Positions 8,217-17,344 of a stretch of DNA of 32,193 bases are shown here, one piece after another. Numbering within the stretch: position 1 is the first letter of the stretch; each line of letters starts with the position of its first letter. Source of the DNA: Mycobacterium sp. (lineage in GTDB: Bacteria; Actinomycetota; Actinomycetes; Mycobacteriales; Mycobacteriaceae); NCBI GenBank assembly GCA_020438865.1, contig JAGQTU010000048.1:1-32193 (forward strand), in the 5' to 3' direction. The notes below the pieces were generated by a model that saw nothing but the letters and a program-made list of their open reading frames with translations, ran no database searches and was not told the DNA's origin. Both the position numbers and the translations under genes were made by a program.

Positions 8217-8992
8217 GAACCCGCCCGGCCGCCTCGGACGTCGTGCAGGAACCACAGGGCCGCCGCGATGTCCTCGGGGGTGTCGACGCGGTAAGCGGCC
8301 CGGGTGTCGCCGCTTCCCACCTTGACGCCGACATCTCTGCCGCCCAGTCGGGTGAAGGCCTTCTCGTCGGTGACATCGTCGCCGAAGTAGACCGTCGCGG
8401 TGGCCCCGGTCTGGCCGCGCAATACATCCAGGGCCTGACCCTTGTCGGTGTCGATGACGGCGAACTCGCGCACCGCCTTGCCCTCGGTGATGTGCACATC
8501 CCAGTCGGCCACCGCGGCCAGTGCGGCGTCGAGGGCCCGTTGGGCATCCTGCGGGGCGACGTTGCGCACGTGGAAGGCGACGCTGACCGGTTTGGTCTCC
8601 AGGCCGGCCCCGGGGAACTGCGCGGCCACGCCGGCCATCGCCCGCTCGATGTCGGCGAGCAGTGACTTCGCCGATTCGTCGACGGCGTCCAGGAAGTCTG
8701 CGTTGAACTCCGATCCGTGGCTGCCGACCAGAACCACGTCGGCGGCCGCGCCGGACAACTCGGCGAGGTCCTTCAGCGCGCGCCCGGAGATCAGCGCCGC
8801 GGTGGTATCCCGCAGTGCCGCGAGCGCAGCGAGGGCCTCGGCCGCAGCGGGAATCGGGCGGGCGTCGGGTGGATGGGCGACGATCGGTGCGATGGTGCCG
8901 TCGAAGTCGGAGGCCACCAGCAGCCGCTGGGCGCCGGCTGCATCGGTCAGCGCCCGCTGTAGGTCATCGGGTAGATCGTTCGCGCCCGTCAC
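8213..8992 (-). CDS. otsB: Trehalose-6-phosphate phosphatase (OtsB), short form
   Basis: The 259-residue HAD-superfamily phosphatase would remove phosphate from trehalose 6-phosphate, the last step of the OtsAB trehalose route. The nucleophile motif is DFDGT (residues about 29-33), motif II lies in ALISGR, and the C-terminal motif is YFGDDVTDEKAF, with the substrate-cap elements GSHGSEF and EGKAVREF between. It is a single-domain form, clearly shorter than the M. tuberculosis OtsB2. I chose GTG 8992 because the longer open frame upstream reads antisense to kstR. It sits 11 bases downstream of kstR and may share its transcript. This gene is not between kstR and the LacI gene in M. tuberculosis. 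Confidence 0.9.
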   Translation of the reverse strand: MTGANDLPDDLQRALTDAAGAQRLLVASDFDGTIAPIVAHPPDARPIPAAAEALAALAALRDTTAALISGRALKDLAELSGAAADVVLVGSHGSEFNADFLDAVDESAKSLLADIERAMAGVAAQFPGAGLETKPVSVAFHVRNVAPQDAQRALDAALAAVADWDVHITEGKAVREFAVIDTDKGQALDVLRGQTGATATVYFGDDVTDEKAFTRLGGRDVGVKVGSGDTRAAYRVDTPEDIAAALWFLHDVRGGRAGS

Positions 8993-9003
8993 ACCTGGAG
9001 AGC

Positions 9004-9669
9004 CTAGGAGGCGCCGTCCTCGCCGATCAGCAGCCGCACCGCGAGGTCGAGACGCTTGCTGACATCGGTGGCCGACGCCCGCCGCGTCAACCACGCCAAC
9101 AGGTTCGACAGCCACACGTCGGAGATGACCCGCGCGATGTGGTACTGGTCCTCGTTGGGCTCCCCGTCGCTCATCGCGCGGGCGAACATGCTGTCGATGA
9201 TCTTCTCGACGTGGTCGACCTCCCCGGCGGCCGAGGCGTCGGCGAACACGTATGCCCGCGCCATGGCCTCGGTGAGCAGTGGGTTGCGTTGCATCGCCCG
9301 ATTCAGCTTGCCGACCATGAAGTTCAACCGCTGATACGGCGAACCACCGGCGACGACCGACCGATCGGTCTTGGCGTCGATGCGTTCGAACTCCCGGCCC
9401 AGGGCCGAGACCAGCAGATGGACCTTGGACGGGAAGTAGCGGTAGAGCGTGCCGACCGCGACGTCGGCACGATCGGCGACCGCCCGCATCTGCACCGCCT
9501 CGTAGCCGCCCTTGGAGGCGATGGCCATGGTGGCGTCGAGGATGCGTTTGCGGCGCTCGCGCTGCGCCTCGGAACCCAGCTCGGATTCGGCGAGGACCGA
9601 CACCGGCATCACCTCGCGCGGCTGCGAACCGGAACCACTGGCCGATGACTTCTGCCCTGCCGATGTCAT
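9004..9669 (-). CDS. kstR: KstR, TetR-family repressor of cholesterol catabolism
   Basis: The protein is 221 residues long and from residue 27 on is almost identical to known mycobacterial KstR (AESELGSEAQRERRKRILDA, then the helix-turn-helix at about 59-80, then the ligand domain with NFMVGKLNRAMQRNPLLTEAM). KstR represses the early sterol-uptake, side-chain and ring A/B genes and is released by 3-oxo-cholestenoyl-type CoA thioesters. The ATG at 9669 is preceded by GAGAGGAG and gives a 20-residue Ser/Gly-rich N-terminal extension, as in fast growers; an internal ATG at 9609 would give the shorter M. tuberculosis-like form. It is divergent from fadE34 and is probably autoregulated through the operator at 9812-9825. 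Confidence 0.96.
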   Translation of the reverse strand: MTSAGQKSSASGSGSQPREVMPVSVLAESELGSEAQRERRKRILDATMAIASKGGYEAVQMRAVADRADVAVGTLYRYFPSKVHLLVSALGREFERIDAKTDRSVVAGGSPYQRLNFMVGKLNRAMQRNPLLTEAMARAYVFADASAAGEVDHVEKIIDSMFARAMSDGEPNEDQYHIARVISDVWLSNLLAWLTRRASATDVSKRLDLAVRLLIGEDGAS

Positions 9670-9811
9670 GGGGTGGTCGACTCCTCTCGGGTGCGATTCG
9701 TGGCAAATCGATACGCCTGGCTACCGCGCATGGCGCACCTCCCCGACCCGCGAGACACCCACCTGTCCTGCTGTGATGGCGTTCGACTTGACGCTCGATC
9801 GCTGGCACTAT

Positions 9812-9825
9812 TAGAACACGTTCTA
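9812..9825. promoter_or_regulatory. KstR operator between kstR and fadE34
   Basis: TAGAACACGTTCTA fits the published KstR consensus TnnAACnnGTTnnA at every fixed position and is fully palindromic. It lies 54 bases before the fadE34 start and 142 bases before the kstR start. A TTGACG hexamer at 9788 and TATTAG at 9809 (15-base spacing) may be the fadE34 promoter, in which case the operator would cover the -10 region. Confidence 0.93.
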
Positions 9826-9879
9826 GTGGAGCTCATCAGTCTAAGGGCTCCTTCTCCGCGTGAAACCTAGGAGCCGACG

Positions 9880-12012
9880 GTGTCTGCGACCATCTCCGAC
9901 GAACAGTTAGCGGCCCGCGAGCTCGTCCGCGGCTGGGCGGCCGGCTCGGGCGCGATCGCTGCCGTCCGGGATTCCGAGGGCGGATCGGCGCAGGCCTGGC
10001 AGCCGGTCTACCGGGGCCTGGTGGACCTGGGACTGTTCGGCGTCGCGGTCGCCGAGGAGGCGGGGGGCGCCGGCGGTTCGGTGTCGGACCTGTGCGTGAT
10101 GGTCGAAGAGGCGGCCCGGGCGCTGGTTCCGGGGCCGGTCGCGACCACCGCGCTGGCCACGCTGGTGGTGAGCGATCCGGCGATCCTGGACGAGCTGGCC
10201 ACCGGCCGCACCGCGGGAGCGGCGCTCGAGGCGGATCTTCGCGCCGACTCCGGCCGGATCTCCGGCACCGCCGAGTACGTGCTCGGCGCCGACACCGCAG
10301 GCCTGCTGCTGCTGCCGGTCGACGATCACGTCGTGCTGGTCGACGCGGCCGCCGGCGGGGTGACGGTGCAGCCGCTCGCGGCGACCGACTTCTCCCGTCC
10401 ACTGGCCCGGGTGACGTTCGACGCCGCGCCCGCGGTCACGCTGTCGGTGTCCCGGCGGCGGTTCGAAGACCTCGCGGCCACCGTCCTGGTCGCCGAGGCC
10501 GCCGGGGTTGCGCGCTGGACCCTGGACACCGCCTCCGAGTACGCGAAGGTGCGCGAGCAGTTCGGCAAGCCGATCGGCAGCTTCCAGGCCATCAAGCACA
10601 TGTGCGCAGAAATGCTGCTGCGGGCGCAGCAGGTCTCGACCGCTGCCGCCGACGCCGCGGCGGCGGCTGGCGCGCATGTCGCCGGCCCAGCGGCTCCGGC
10701 CGCCGGCGACGATGATCAGCTTGCGATCGCGGCCGCGATCGCCGCCGCGATCGGGATCGGCGGGGCGAAGGCCAACGCCAAGGACTGCATCCAGGTGCTC
10801 GGCGGTATCGGCATCACCTGGGAGCACGACGCGCACCTCTACCTTCGCCGCGCCTACGGGATCGGGCAGTTTCTCGGTGGCCGGCCCAAGTGGCTACGCC
10901 GGGTGGCCGGACTGACGCTCGACGGCGTGCGGCGCGAGTTGCAGGTGGACCTGGAGTCGGTGGCCCACCTGCAGCCCGAGATCGCCGCGGCCGTCGCCGA
11001 GGTAGCCGCACTGCCGGTCGAGGAGCGCCAGCCGGCGATGGCCGGGAACGGTCTGCTCGCGCCGCATTGGCCGAAGCCGCACGGCCGCAACGCATCTCCG
11101 GCCGAACAGTTGCTCATCGACCAGGAATTGGCCGCCGCGGGTGTGCAGCGGCCCGACCTCGTCATCGGCTGGTGGGCGGTTCCGACGATTCTCGAGGCGG
11201 GCACGCCGGAACAGATCGACCAGTTCGTCCCGGCCACGCTGCGCGGCGAGCTGATCTGGTGCCAGTTGTTCAGTGAGCCGGGTGCAGGCTCGGATCTGGC
11301 CGCCCTGAAGATGAAAGCCGTTCGGGCAGAGGGCGGTTGGCGGCTCACCGGACAGAAGGTGTGGAATTCCGGGGCGCAGAAGGCGCACTACGGGGTGTGC
11401 CTGGCCCGCACCGATCCCGACGCTCCGAAACACAAGGGCATCACCTACTTCATCGTCGACATGAAGACCCCGGGGATCGTCGTGCGCCCGCTGCGCGAGA
11501 TCACCGGCGCCGAGCTGTTCAACGAGGTGTTCTTCGACGATGTGTTCGTCCCCGACCACATGGTGGTGGGCGCGGTCAACGACGGCTGGCGCCTGGCGCG
11601 CACCACACTGGCCAACGAGCGGGTCGCGATGGCACAGGGCACCGCACTGGGCAACCCGGTGGAGGAGATGTTGCGCACCGTGGCCCAACAGGAGATCGAC
11701 ACCGCGCTGCAGGACCGGGTCGGTGAACTCATCCTGTCCGCTCAGGTCGGTTCGCTGCTCGACCAGCGCATCGCGCAACTGGCCGTGGGTGGCCAGGACA
11801 CCAGCGCGGAGGCCAGCGCGCGGAAGCTGATCGGCGTGCGACATCGGCAGTCGCTGGCCGAGTTGCGGATGGATCTGGCCGAGTCCGCGGGCGCCGTGGC
11901 CGACAGGGCGGTGCACGACTTCCTCAACACCCGCTGCCTGACGATCGCGGGCGGCACCGAGCAGATCCTCTTGACGATGGCCGGCGAACGGCTGCTGGGT
12001 CTCCCACGCTGA
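9880..12012 (+). CDS. fadE34: Acyl-CoA dehydrogenase FadE34 (ChsE3), fused two-domain form
   Basis: This 710-residue protein contains two acyl-CoA dehydrogenase domains in one chain. The first (about 1-335) holds EQFGKPIGSFQAIKH and ITWEHDAHLYLRRAYG. The second (about 350-710) holds LFSEPGAGSDLA (near 462-473), the FAD-contact VWNSGAQKAH and the C-terminal GGTEQILL...ERLLGLPR. The fusion replaces the two-subunit architecture of other steroid FadEs and matches M. tuberculosis FadE34/ChsE3 (Rv3573c), reported to oxidise the C5 side-chain acyl-CoA of sterol or bile-acid intermediates. The start is GTG 9880 with TAGGAGC ahead. It is the first gene divergent from kstR and is preceded by a perfect KstR operator. 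Confidence 0.94.
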   Translation: MSATISDEQLAARELVRGWAAGSGAIAAVRDSEGGSAQAWQPVYRGLVDLGLFGVAVAEEAGGAGGSVSDLCVMVEEAARALVPGPVATTALATLVVSDPAILDELATGRTAGAALEADLRADSGRISGTAEYVLGADTAGLLLLPVDDHVVLVDAAAGGVTVQPLAATDFSRPLARVTFDAAPAVTLSVSRRRFEDLAATVLVAEAAGVARWTLDTASEYAKVREQFGKPIGSFQAIKHMCAEMLLRAQQVSTAAADAAAAAGAHVAGPAAPAAGDDDQLAIAAAIAAAIGIGGAKANAKDCIQVLGGIGITWEHDAHLYLRRAYGIGQFLGGRPKWLRRVAGLTLDGVRRELQVDLESVAHLQPEIAAAVAEVAALPVEERQPAMAGNGLLAPHWPKPHGRNASPAEQLLIDQELAAAGVQRPDLVIGWWAVPTILEAGTPEQIDQFVPATLRGELIWCQLFSEPGAGSDLAALKMKAVRAEGGWRLTGQKVWNSGAQKAHYGVCLARTDPDAPKHKGITYFIVDMKTPGIVVRPLREITGAELFNEVFFDDVFVPDHMVVGAVNDGWRLARTTLANERVAMAQGTALGNPVEEMLRTVAQQEIDTALQDRVGELILSAQVGSLLDQRIAQLAVGGQDTSAEASARKLIGVRHRQSLAELRMDLAESAGAVADRAVHDFLNTRCLTIAGGTEQILLTMAGERLLGLPR

Positions 12013-12042
12013 ACCGCCCGGGCTGCCTCAGGAGAACCGGGC

Positions 12043-13110
12043 CTACTCGTCGTAGGTGACTTCGACCGAATCCGACAGCGGGCGGGCCTGGCAGGCGAGG
12101 ATCAGTCCGGCGGCGAGGTCGTCCGGCTCGAGGACGTCGTTGACGTCCATCTCGACCTCACCGCTGCGCTTGACTACAGCGCATGCGCCGCAATGTCCTT
12201 CGCGACACGAGAACGGCGCCTCCAGGCCCTTGTCGAGCAGCACGTCGAGCAGCACGGCGCTGCGCGGCCACGGCACGGTGTGGGTCTTTCCGTCGAGTTC
12301 GACGACGGCGGTGGCCGGCGGCTCGTCGCCGTCGTCGGTGATGGTTACCGCTGCGAACGGATCGGTGTCCAGCGACCGGAACACCTCGATGTGAACCTGC
12401 TTGGCGGGCACCTCGAGCGACTCCAACGCGTCCTGCGCCGCGCGCATGAACGGTCCCGGCCCGCAGATGAAGGCCTGCCTGCCGGTGTAGGGCGCCATCA
12501 GCTGGGCGAGCGCCGGGCTACTCGGCAGGCCCTGCAGCGACTCCAGCCAGTGCACCACCGTCAACCGGTCCGGGTACTTCGCGGCCAGGTCGCGCAGCGC
12601 GCCGCCGAAGATCACCGACCGCTCGTCGCGGTTGGCGTAGAGCAACACCACCCGACCGCTGCCCTGCGACAGCGCCGACTTGCAAATGGACATCATCGGG
12701 GTGATGCCGCTGCCCGCCGCGATCAACAGGAAGTCGGCGTCGAGGGTCTTGGGCACGAACGTGCCCGACGGTGCCAGCACATGGATCCGCATGCCCTTGT
12801 GGGCGTGATCGCACAACCAGTTCGACGCGTAGCCGTCCGCGGTGCGCTTCACGGTCACGGTCAGGGCGTCGTCGGTGAACGGTGAACTGCACAGCGAGTA
12901 GCAGCGCGCCACCGAGCCGGTGCGGTCACTGGGGATGCGCAACGTCAGGAACTGACCCGGGGCGTAGCGCAGCCGCTCGGCAGCGACCTCGGCACCCGCC
13001 GGCACCCTCAAGACCACCGAGCGCGCATCCTCGGTCTCCTCGACGACCTCGGCCACCTCGAGTTCGAGTACGTGGCTGCCCAGCGGCTCATCGGGCGGGA
13101 CCTGCGTCAC
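12043..13110 (-). CDS. kshB: 3-ketosteroid 9-alpha-hydroxylase, ferredoxin reductase subunit KshB
   Basis: The 355-residue electron-transfer protein feeds NADH electrons to the Rieske oxygenase KshA for 9-alpha-hydroxylation of 3-ketosteroids, which opens ring B. Domains in order: FAD-binding (RCYSLCSSP), NAD-binding (AAGSGITPMMS, FICGPGPFM) and a C-terminal plant-type [2Fe-2S] domain with CREGHCGAC plus a distant Cys in ILACQARP. Length and sequence match Rv3571. I chose GTG 13110, with AAGGGAAGG nine bases upstream, because it gives MTQVPPDEPLG, the same length as the M. tuberculosis N-terminus; an upstream ATG at 13131 adds seven residues. A perfect KstR operator lies 28 bases upstream. 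kshA is not in the window. Confidence 0.94.
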   Translation of the reverse strand: MTQVPPDEPLGSHVLELEVAEVVEETEDARSVVLRVPAGAEVAAERLRYAPGQFLTLRIPSDRTGSVARCYSLCSSPFTDDALTVTVKRTADGYASNWLCDHAHKGMRIHVLAPSGTFVPKTLDADFLLIAAGSGITPMMSICKSALSQGSGRVVLLYANRDERSVIFGGALRDLAAKYPDRLTVVHWLESLQGLPSSPALAQLMAPYTGRQAFICGPGPFMRAAQDALESLEVPAKQVHIEVFRSLDTDPFAAVTITDDGDEPPATAVVELDGKTHTVPWPRSAVLLDVLLDKGLEAPFSCREGHCGACAVVKRSGEVEMDVNDVLEPDDLAAGLILACQARPLSDSVEVTYDE

Positions 13111-13137
13111 CTTGCTTAGCCTTCCCTTCATCGCAAC

Positions 13138-13151
13138 TAGAACAGGTTACA
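13138..13151. promoter_or_regulatory. KstR operator upstream of kshB
   Basis: TAGAACAGGTTACA matches TnnAACnnGTTnnA at all fixed positions. It lies just before the kshB start region, on the kshB side of the 147-base divergent kshB-hsaA intergenic region, so it most probably controls kshB. Confidence 0.9.
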
Positions 13152-13205
13152 GAAAACGCTATACCTACCGCCACCAGCCCCAGCGCTACGCTGCTCGACA
13201 CGAAT

Positions 13206-13219
13206 CGTAACGTGTTCTA
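13206..13219. promoter_or_regulatory. KstR operator upstream of hsaA (one mismatch)
   Basis: CGTAACGTGTTCTA carries the AACnnGTT core and the last A of the KstR consensus but has C where the first T is expected. It ends 38 bases before the hsaA start. It is the second operator of the divergent region and probably controls the hsa operon. Confidence 0.85.
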
Positions 13220-13257
13220 GTCTTGGACCCAGTAACGCACTCTCTGGGAGGCATGCA

Positions 13258-14448
13258 GTGACGTCTATTCAACAGCGCGATGCGCAGTCGGTGCTGGCCG
13301 GTATCGACGAGTTGCTCCCCAATCTGCGCGCCCGGGCGCAGGAGACCGAGGACCTGCGCCGGATCCCCGATGCGTCGGTCGCCGAGCTCGAAGAGGTCGG
13401 CTTCTTCAAGCTGGTGCAGCCCGAGCAGTGGGGCGGCCTGCAGAGCGATCCGACCCTGTTCTTCGAGGCGGTGCGGCGGCTGGCCAGCGCCTGCGGCTCC
13501 ACCGGTTGGGCGATGGGCATCCTCGGTGTGCACAACTGGCACCTGGCCCAGTTCACCCAGCAGGCCCAGGAGGATGTCTGGAGTGAGGACCCGGCCGTGC
13601 GGGTCTCGTCCTCGTACGCCCCGATGGGCGCGGGGGTGGTGACCGACGACGGCGACGGCTACATCGTCAACGGCGCGTGGCGTTGGTCCTCCGGCTGTGA
13701 CCACGCCACCTGGACGTTCGTCGGCGGCCCGGTGATCAAGGACGGCCGGCCGGTCGACTTCGGCAGCTTCCTGATCCCGATCAGCGACTACAACATCGTC
13801 GACGACTGGTTCGTGGTCGGCCTGAAGGGCACCGGCAGCAAGACGCTGGAGGTCAAGGACGTCTTCGTGCCGCGGCACCGCTTCCAGTCGTTCAAGCAGA
13901 TGAGCGACGGAACCGCGCCCGGTCTGGCGACCAACACCGCGCCGGTCTACAAGATGCCCTGGGGCACAATGCATCCCACCACCATCTCCACCCCGATCGT
14001 GGGAATGGCCTACGGTGCCTACGACGCTCACATCGAACACCAGGGCAAGCGGCTGCGGGCCGCCTACGCGGGCGAGAAGGCCAAGGACGATCCGTTCGCC
14101 AAGGTGCGGATCGCCGAGGCGGCCAGCGATATCGATGCCGCGTGGCGCCAACTGTCCGGCAATCTCGCCGAGGAGTATGCGCTGCTGACGGCGGGTCAAG
14201 AGGTTCCGCTGTCGTTGCGGGCCCGGGCCCGCCGGGATCAGGTCCGCGCCAGCCAGCGTGCCATCTCTGCCATCGATCGGCTCTTCGAAGCGGCCGGCGC
14301 CACCGCGCTCCAGACCGAGACTGCCCTGCAGCGTTTCTGGCGGGACGCCCACGCCGGCCGGGTGCATGCCGCCAACGACGCCGAGCGCGCCTACGTCATG
14401 TACGGCAATCAGGAGTTCGGGCTGCCGCTCGGCGACACCATGGTCTGA
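13258..14448 (+). CDS. hsaA: 3-HSA hydroxylase, oxygenase subunit HsaA
   Basis: The 396-residue flavin-dependent monooxygenase (acyl-CoA dehydrogenase fold, group D) hydroxylates 3-HSA, the phenolic secosteroid from ring-B opening, to the catechol 3,4-DHSA using reduced flavin from HsaB. Characteristic segments are GFFKLVQPEQWGGLQ, STGWAMGILGVHNWH, the flavin-site GAWRWSSGCDHA and the C-terminal RFWRDAHAGRVHAAND. It is close to M. tuberculosis Rv3570c along its whole length. The start is GTG 13258 after TGGGAGGC, giving MTSIQQRDAQS like the orthologue. It is the first gene of the hsa operon behind a KstR operator. In M. tuberculosis hsaD follows; here only remnants of hsaD follow. Confidence 0.96.
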   Translation: MTSIQQRDAQSVLAGIDELLPNLRARAQETEDLRRIPDASVAELEEVGFFKLVQPEQWGGLQSDPTLFFEAVRRLASACGSTGWAMGILGVHNWHLAQFTQQAQEDVWSEDPAVRVSSSYAPMGAGVVTDDGDGYIVNGAWRWSSGCDHATWTFVGGPVIKDGRPVDFGSFLIPISDYNIVDDWFVVGLKGTGSKTLEVKDVFVPRHRFQSFKQMSDGTAPGLATNTAPVYKMPWGTMHPTTISTPIVGMAYGAYDAHIEHQGKRLRAAYAGEKAKDDPFAKVRIAEAASDIDAAWRQLSGNLAEEYALLTAGQEVPLSLRARARRDQVRASQRAISAIDRLFEAAGATALQTETALQRFWRDAHAGRVHAANDAERAYVMYGNQEFGLPLGDTMV

Positions 14449-14458
14449 TCCGGCGACG

Positions 14459-15496
<1,038 letters not shown>

Positions 15497-15497
15497 C

Positions 15498-16064
15498 ATG
15501 ACGGGCGAACCCCTCCACCCGCGCACGTTTCGCCATGTGCTCGGGCAGTTCTGTACCGGCATCACCATCATCACCACCCTGCACGACGACGTGCCGGTCG
15601 GTTTCGCCTGCCAGTCGTTCGCCGCGTTGTCGCTGGAGCCGCCGTTGGTGCTGTTCTGCCCGACCAGGATGTCGCGGTCCTGGCAGGCGATCGAGGCCAG
15701 TGGGAAGTTCTGCGTCAACGTCCTGACCGAGAAGCAGCGCGAGGTGTGCGCCCGGTTCGGGTCGAAGGAACCGGACAAGTTCGCCGGGGTCGACTGGCAC
15801 CGGTCCAAGCTCGGCTCGCCGGTGCTGGACAACTCGCTGGCGCACATCGACTGCACCGTGCATTCGGTGCACGACGGCGGCGACCACTTCGTGGTGTTCG
15901 GTCTGGTGCACTCGCTGTCCGAGGTGCCGAAGGTAAAGCCTCGGCCATTGCTGTTCTATCGGGGCGAGTACACCGGCATCGAGCCGGACAAGAACACGCC
16001 GGCGCAGTGGCGCGATGACCTCGAGTCGTTCCTCACCGCGACGACCGATGACACCTGGCTCTGA
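15498..16064 (+). CDS. hsaB: 3-HSA hydroxylase, flavin reductase subunit HsaB
   Basis: The 188-residue flavin reductase (FMN-binding split-barrel, HpaC-like family) supplies reduced flavin to HsaA. Typical segments are FRHVLGQFCTGITIIT, GFACQSFAALSLEPPLVLFCP, SGKFCVNVL, DGGDHFVVFG and the C-terminal RPLLFYRGEYTGIEP. It is nearly identical to M. tuberculosis Rv3567c and ends in the same TWL. It is the last gene of the hsaA-(hsaD scar)-hsaC-hsaB operon. In M. tuberculosis the next genes are nat and aspB; here an unrelated convergent hydrolase gene ends five bases away. Confidence 0.96.
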   Translation: MTGEPLHPRTFRHVLGQFCTGITIITTLHDDVPVGFACQSFAALSLEPPLVLFCPTRMSRSWQAIEASGKFCVNVLTEKQREVCARFGSKEPDKFAGVDWHRSKLGSPVLDNSLAHIDCTVHSVHDGGDHFVVFGLVHSLSEVPKVKPRPLLFYRGEYTGIEPDKNTPAQWRDDLESFLTATTDDTWL

Positions 16065-16069
16065 GCAGG

Positions 16070-16840
16070 TCAGGCCGTCTGCTCGCCGATGAAGTCGACG
16101 ATCGACGCCGTCACCTCGCGGTGCACCGACTCGTTGAGGATGTCGTGGCGGGCGTTGTCGAAGGCGTGTACTCGCAGCGCCGGGATTTCGTCGGCGTAGG
16201 CCCGCACCGCACCGATCGCGGCGATCGGGTCGTCCTCGCCGTGGACGGCCAGCGTGGGCACGGTCAGTCCGGGTAACTCCGCGCCGAACCGGTCCCAGGC
16301 GCGATCCAGCTCACGGGTCAGCACCGTGCCGTTTCCCTCGACGAACGCCAGCGGATCGCTCGCGAGCGCGTCGAGATAGAAGGGATCGCTGGACAACCAG
16401 ACCGGGTCGAGGTCGAACGACGAGTCGCTGTCCAGCAGCGCCGCCACCGGAACCACCGGCGCCCCCGAGATCACCCCGGCCCGGTACCGCTGCGGCTGCT
16501 GGAGGAGCCGGAACAGTGTGACGATCGATCCGAACGAATGCCCCTGTGCGACAAGCGGAACGCCGGGGTGCGCGCGCTCCGCCAGCTCGCTGAGGCTGTC
16601 GGCCAGGGCGGAGCTGTCCTCGATGGAGCCGAAGTTTCCCCGCTCACCCGGTGAGAGCCCGTGACCGAACTGGTCGACCGCCCACAGGTCGATACCCGCC
16701 GCATTCAGCGCGAACCCGTACCGGTGATACAGGCCGCCGTGTTCACCGAAGCCGTGCAGGAAGATCACCGCGGCCCGCGGTTGCTCGGCCGCCCAGTGCC
16801 GGTAGTAGGCACGCCCGCGGTCGTGGTCGATGAATGGCAT
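16070..16840 (-). CDS. Alpha/beta hydrolase, monoacylglycerol-lipase-like
   Basis: The 256-residue serine hydrolase belongs to the serine-aminopeptidase S33/monoacylglycerol lipase group. The oxyanion region is FLHGFGEHGGLYHR (residues 27-40). The nucleophile elbow is GHSFG with Ser102, and the acid is Asp203 or Asp204 in HGEDDP. The catalytic His is His232 in DNARHDIL. Family members release fatty acids from monoglycerides; the true substrate is unknown. It has no signal peptide. It is convergent with hsaB and lies in a block absent from this place in M. tuberculosis. It is not a substitute for HsaD by motif: the HGGGPGA oxyanion motif and GNSLGG elbow of meta-cleavage hydrolases are missing. 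Confidence 0.85.
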   Translation of the reverse strand: MPFIDHDRGRAYYRHWAAEQPRAAVIFLHGFGEHGGLYHRYGFALNAAGIDLWAVDQFGHGLSPGERGNFGSIEDSSALADSLSELAERAHPGVPLVAQGHSFGSIVTLFRLLQQPQRYRAGVISGAPVVPVAALLDSDSSFDLDPVWLSSDPFYLDALASDPLAFVEGNGTVLTRELDRAWDRFGAELPGLTVPTLAVHGEDDPIAAIGAVRAYADEIPALRVHAFDNARHDILNESVHREVTASIVDFIGEQTA

Positions 16841-16884
16841 CCGATGACTGCAGCAGGTCGGGCCGCGAACCGCAAGCCCGTTGA

Positions 16885-17271
16885 TCAGTGCGAGTTGTTC
16901 AACGCCGCCAGACCCAATCCCACGAACAGGGCGGCGCCGGCGGTGGCACCCAACAGGGTGGTCTTCGGTGCACCGGCCCGCACGGCGATCAGGGAGGCGA
17001 CCACGTCAGCCGAGTCGCAGACGAGGCCCGCCTGCAGCACGGCCTTTCGGACACCTGCCTCCGGATGATGCACCGCGGCACCAAGCACGAGGTCGCGAAT
17101 GCCGAACAGCCGGGCAACCAGGCCGGGACTGCCGCCGGGGGCGATACGGCCGAGCCCGAACAGGCGCGACGACAACGCGGGGCTGGCCCAGGTGAAGCCG
17201 CCCGCGAACATTCGGATGACGGACATCGCGAGCGCGGCCGGATGCTTGCCGGTTGTCGTCGGTGAACTCAC
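16885..17271 (-). CDS. Small membrane protein of unknown function
   Basis: The 128-residue protein has about three hydrophobic stretches (MSVIRMFAGGFTWASPALS, AVLQAGLVCDSADVVASLIAV, TTLLGATAGAALFVGLGLAAL) and an internal FGIRDLVLGAAVHH segment that resembles DUF4267-type proteins, though I am not certain of that family. It is transcribed divergently from the TetR-family gene, with two operator-like palindromes between them, so it is the best candidate target of that regulator. The start is ATG 17271 followed by SSPTTTGKHP. Confidence 0.72.
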   Translation of the reverse strand: MSSPTTTGKHPAALAMSVIRMFAGGFTWASPALSSRLFGLGRIAPGGSPGLVARLFGIRDLVLGAAVHHPEAGVRKAVLQAGLVCDSADVVASLIAVRAGAPKTTLLGATAGAALFVGLGLAALNNSH

Positions 17272-17293
17272 GAGATACCTCCCGCTCTAGTTT

Positions 17294-17307
17294 GTAGTGG
17301 TCACTAC
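17294..17307. promoter_or_regulatory. Operator-like palindrome 1 for the TetR regulator
   Basis: GTAGTG-GT-CACTAC is an inverted repeat with perfect 6-base arms in the 73-base region between the divergent small membrane protein and TetR-family genes. A second copy follows 25 bases further on. Confidence 0.75.
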
Positions 17308-17318
17308 GAACACTAGAT

Positions 17319-17332
17319 GTAGTTGCCACTAC
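17319..17332. promoter_or_regulatory. Operator-like palindrome 2 for the TetR regulator
   Basis: GTAGTT-GC-CACTAC repeats the first palindrome with one arm mismatch. It lies 12 bases before the TetR start codon, so binding there would block translation or transcription start. The pair suggests cooperative binding by the adjacent regulator and autoregulation. Confidence 0.72.
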
Positions 17333-17344
17333 AATCAAGACCCG

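Noticed and set aside
16070-16840. Relocated hsaD
   Set aside because: It is an alpha/beta hydrolase but has monoacylglycerol-lipase motifs (HGFGEHGG, GHSFG) and not the HGGGPGA/GNSLGG motifs of meta-cleavage product hydrolases.
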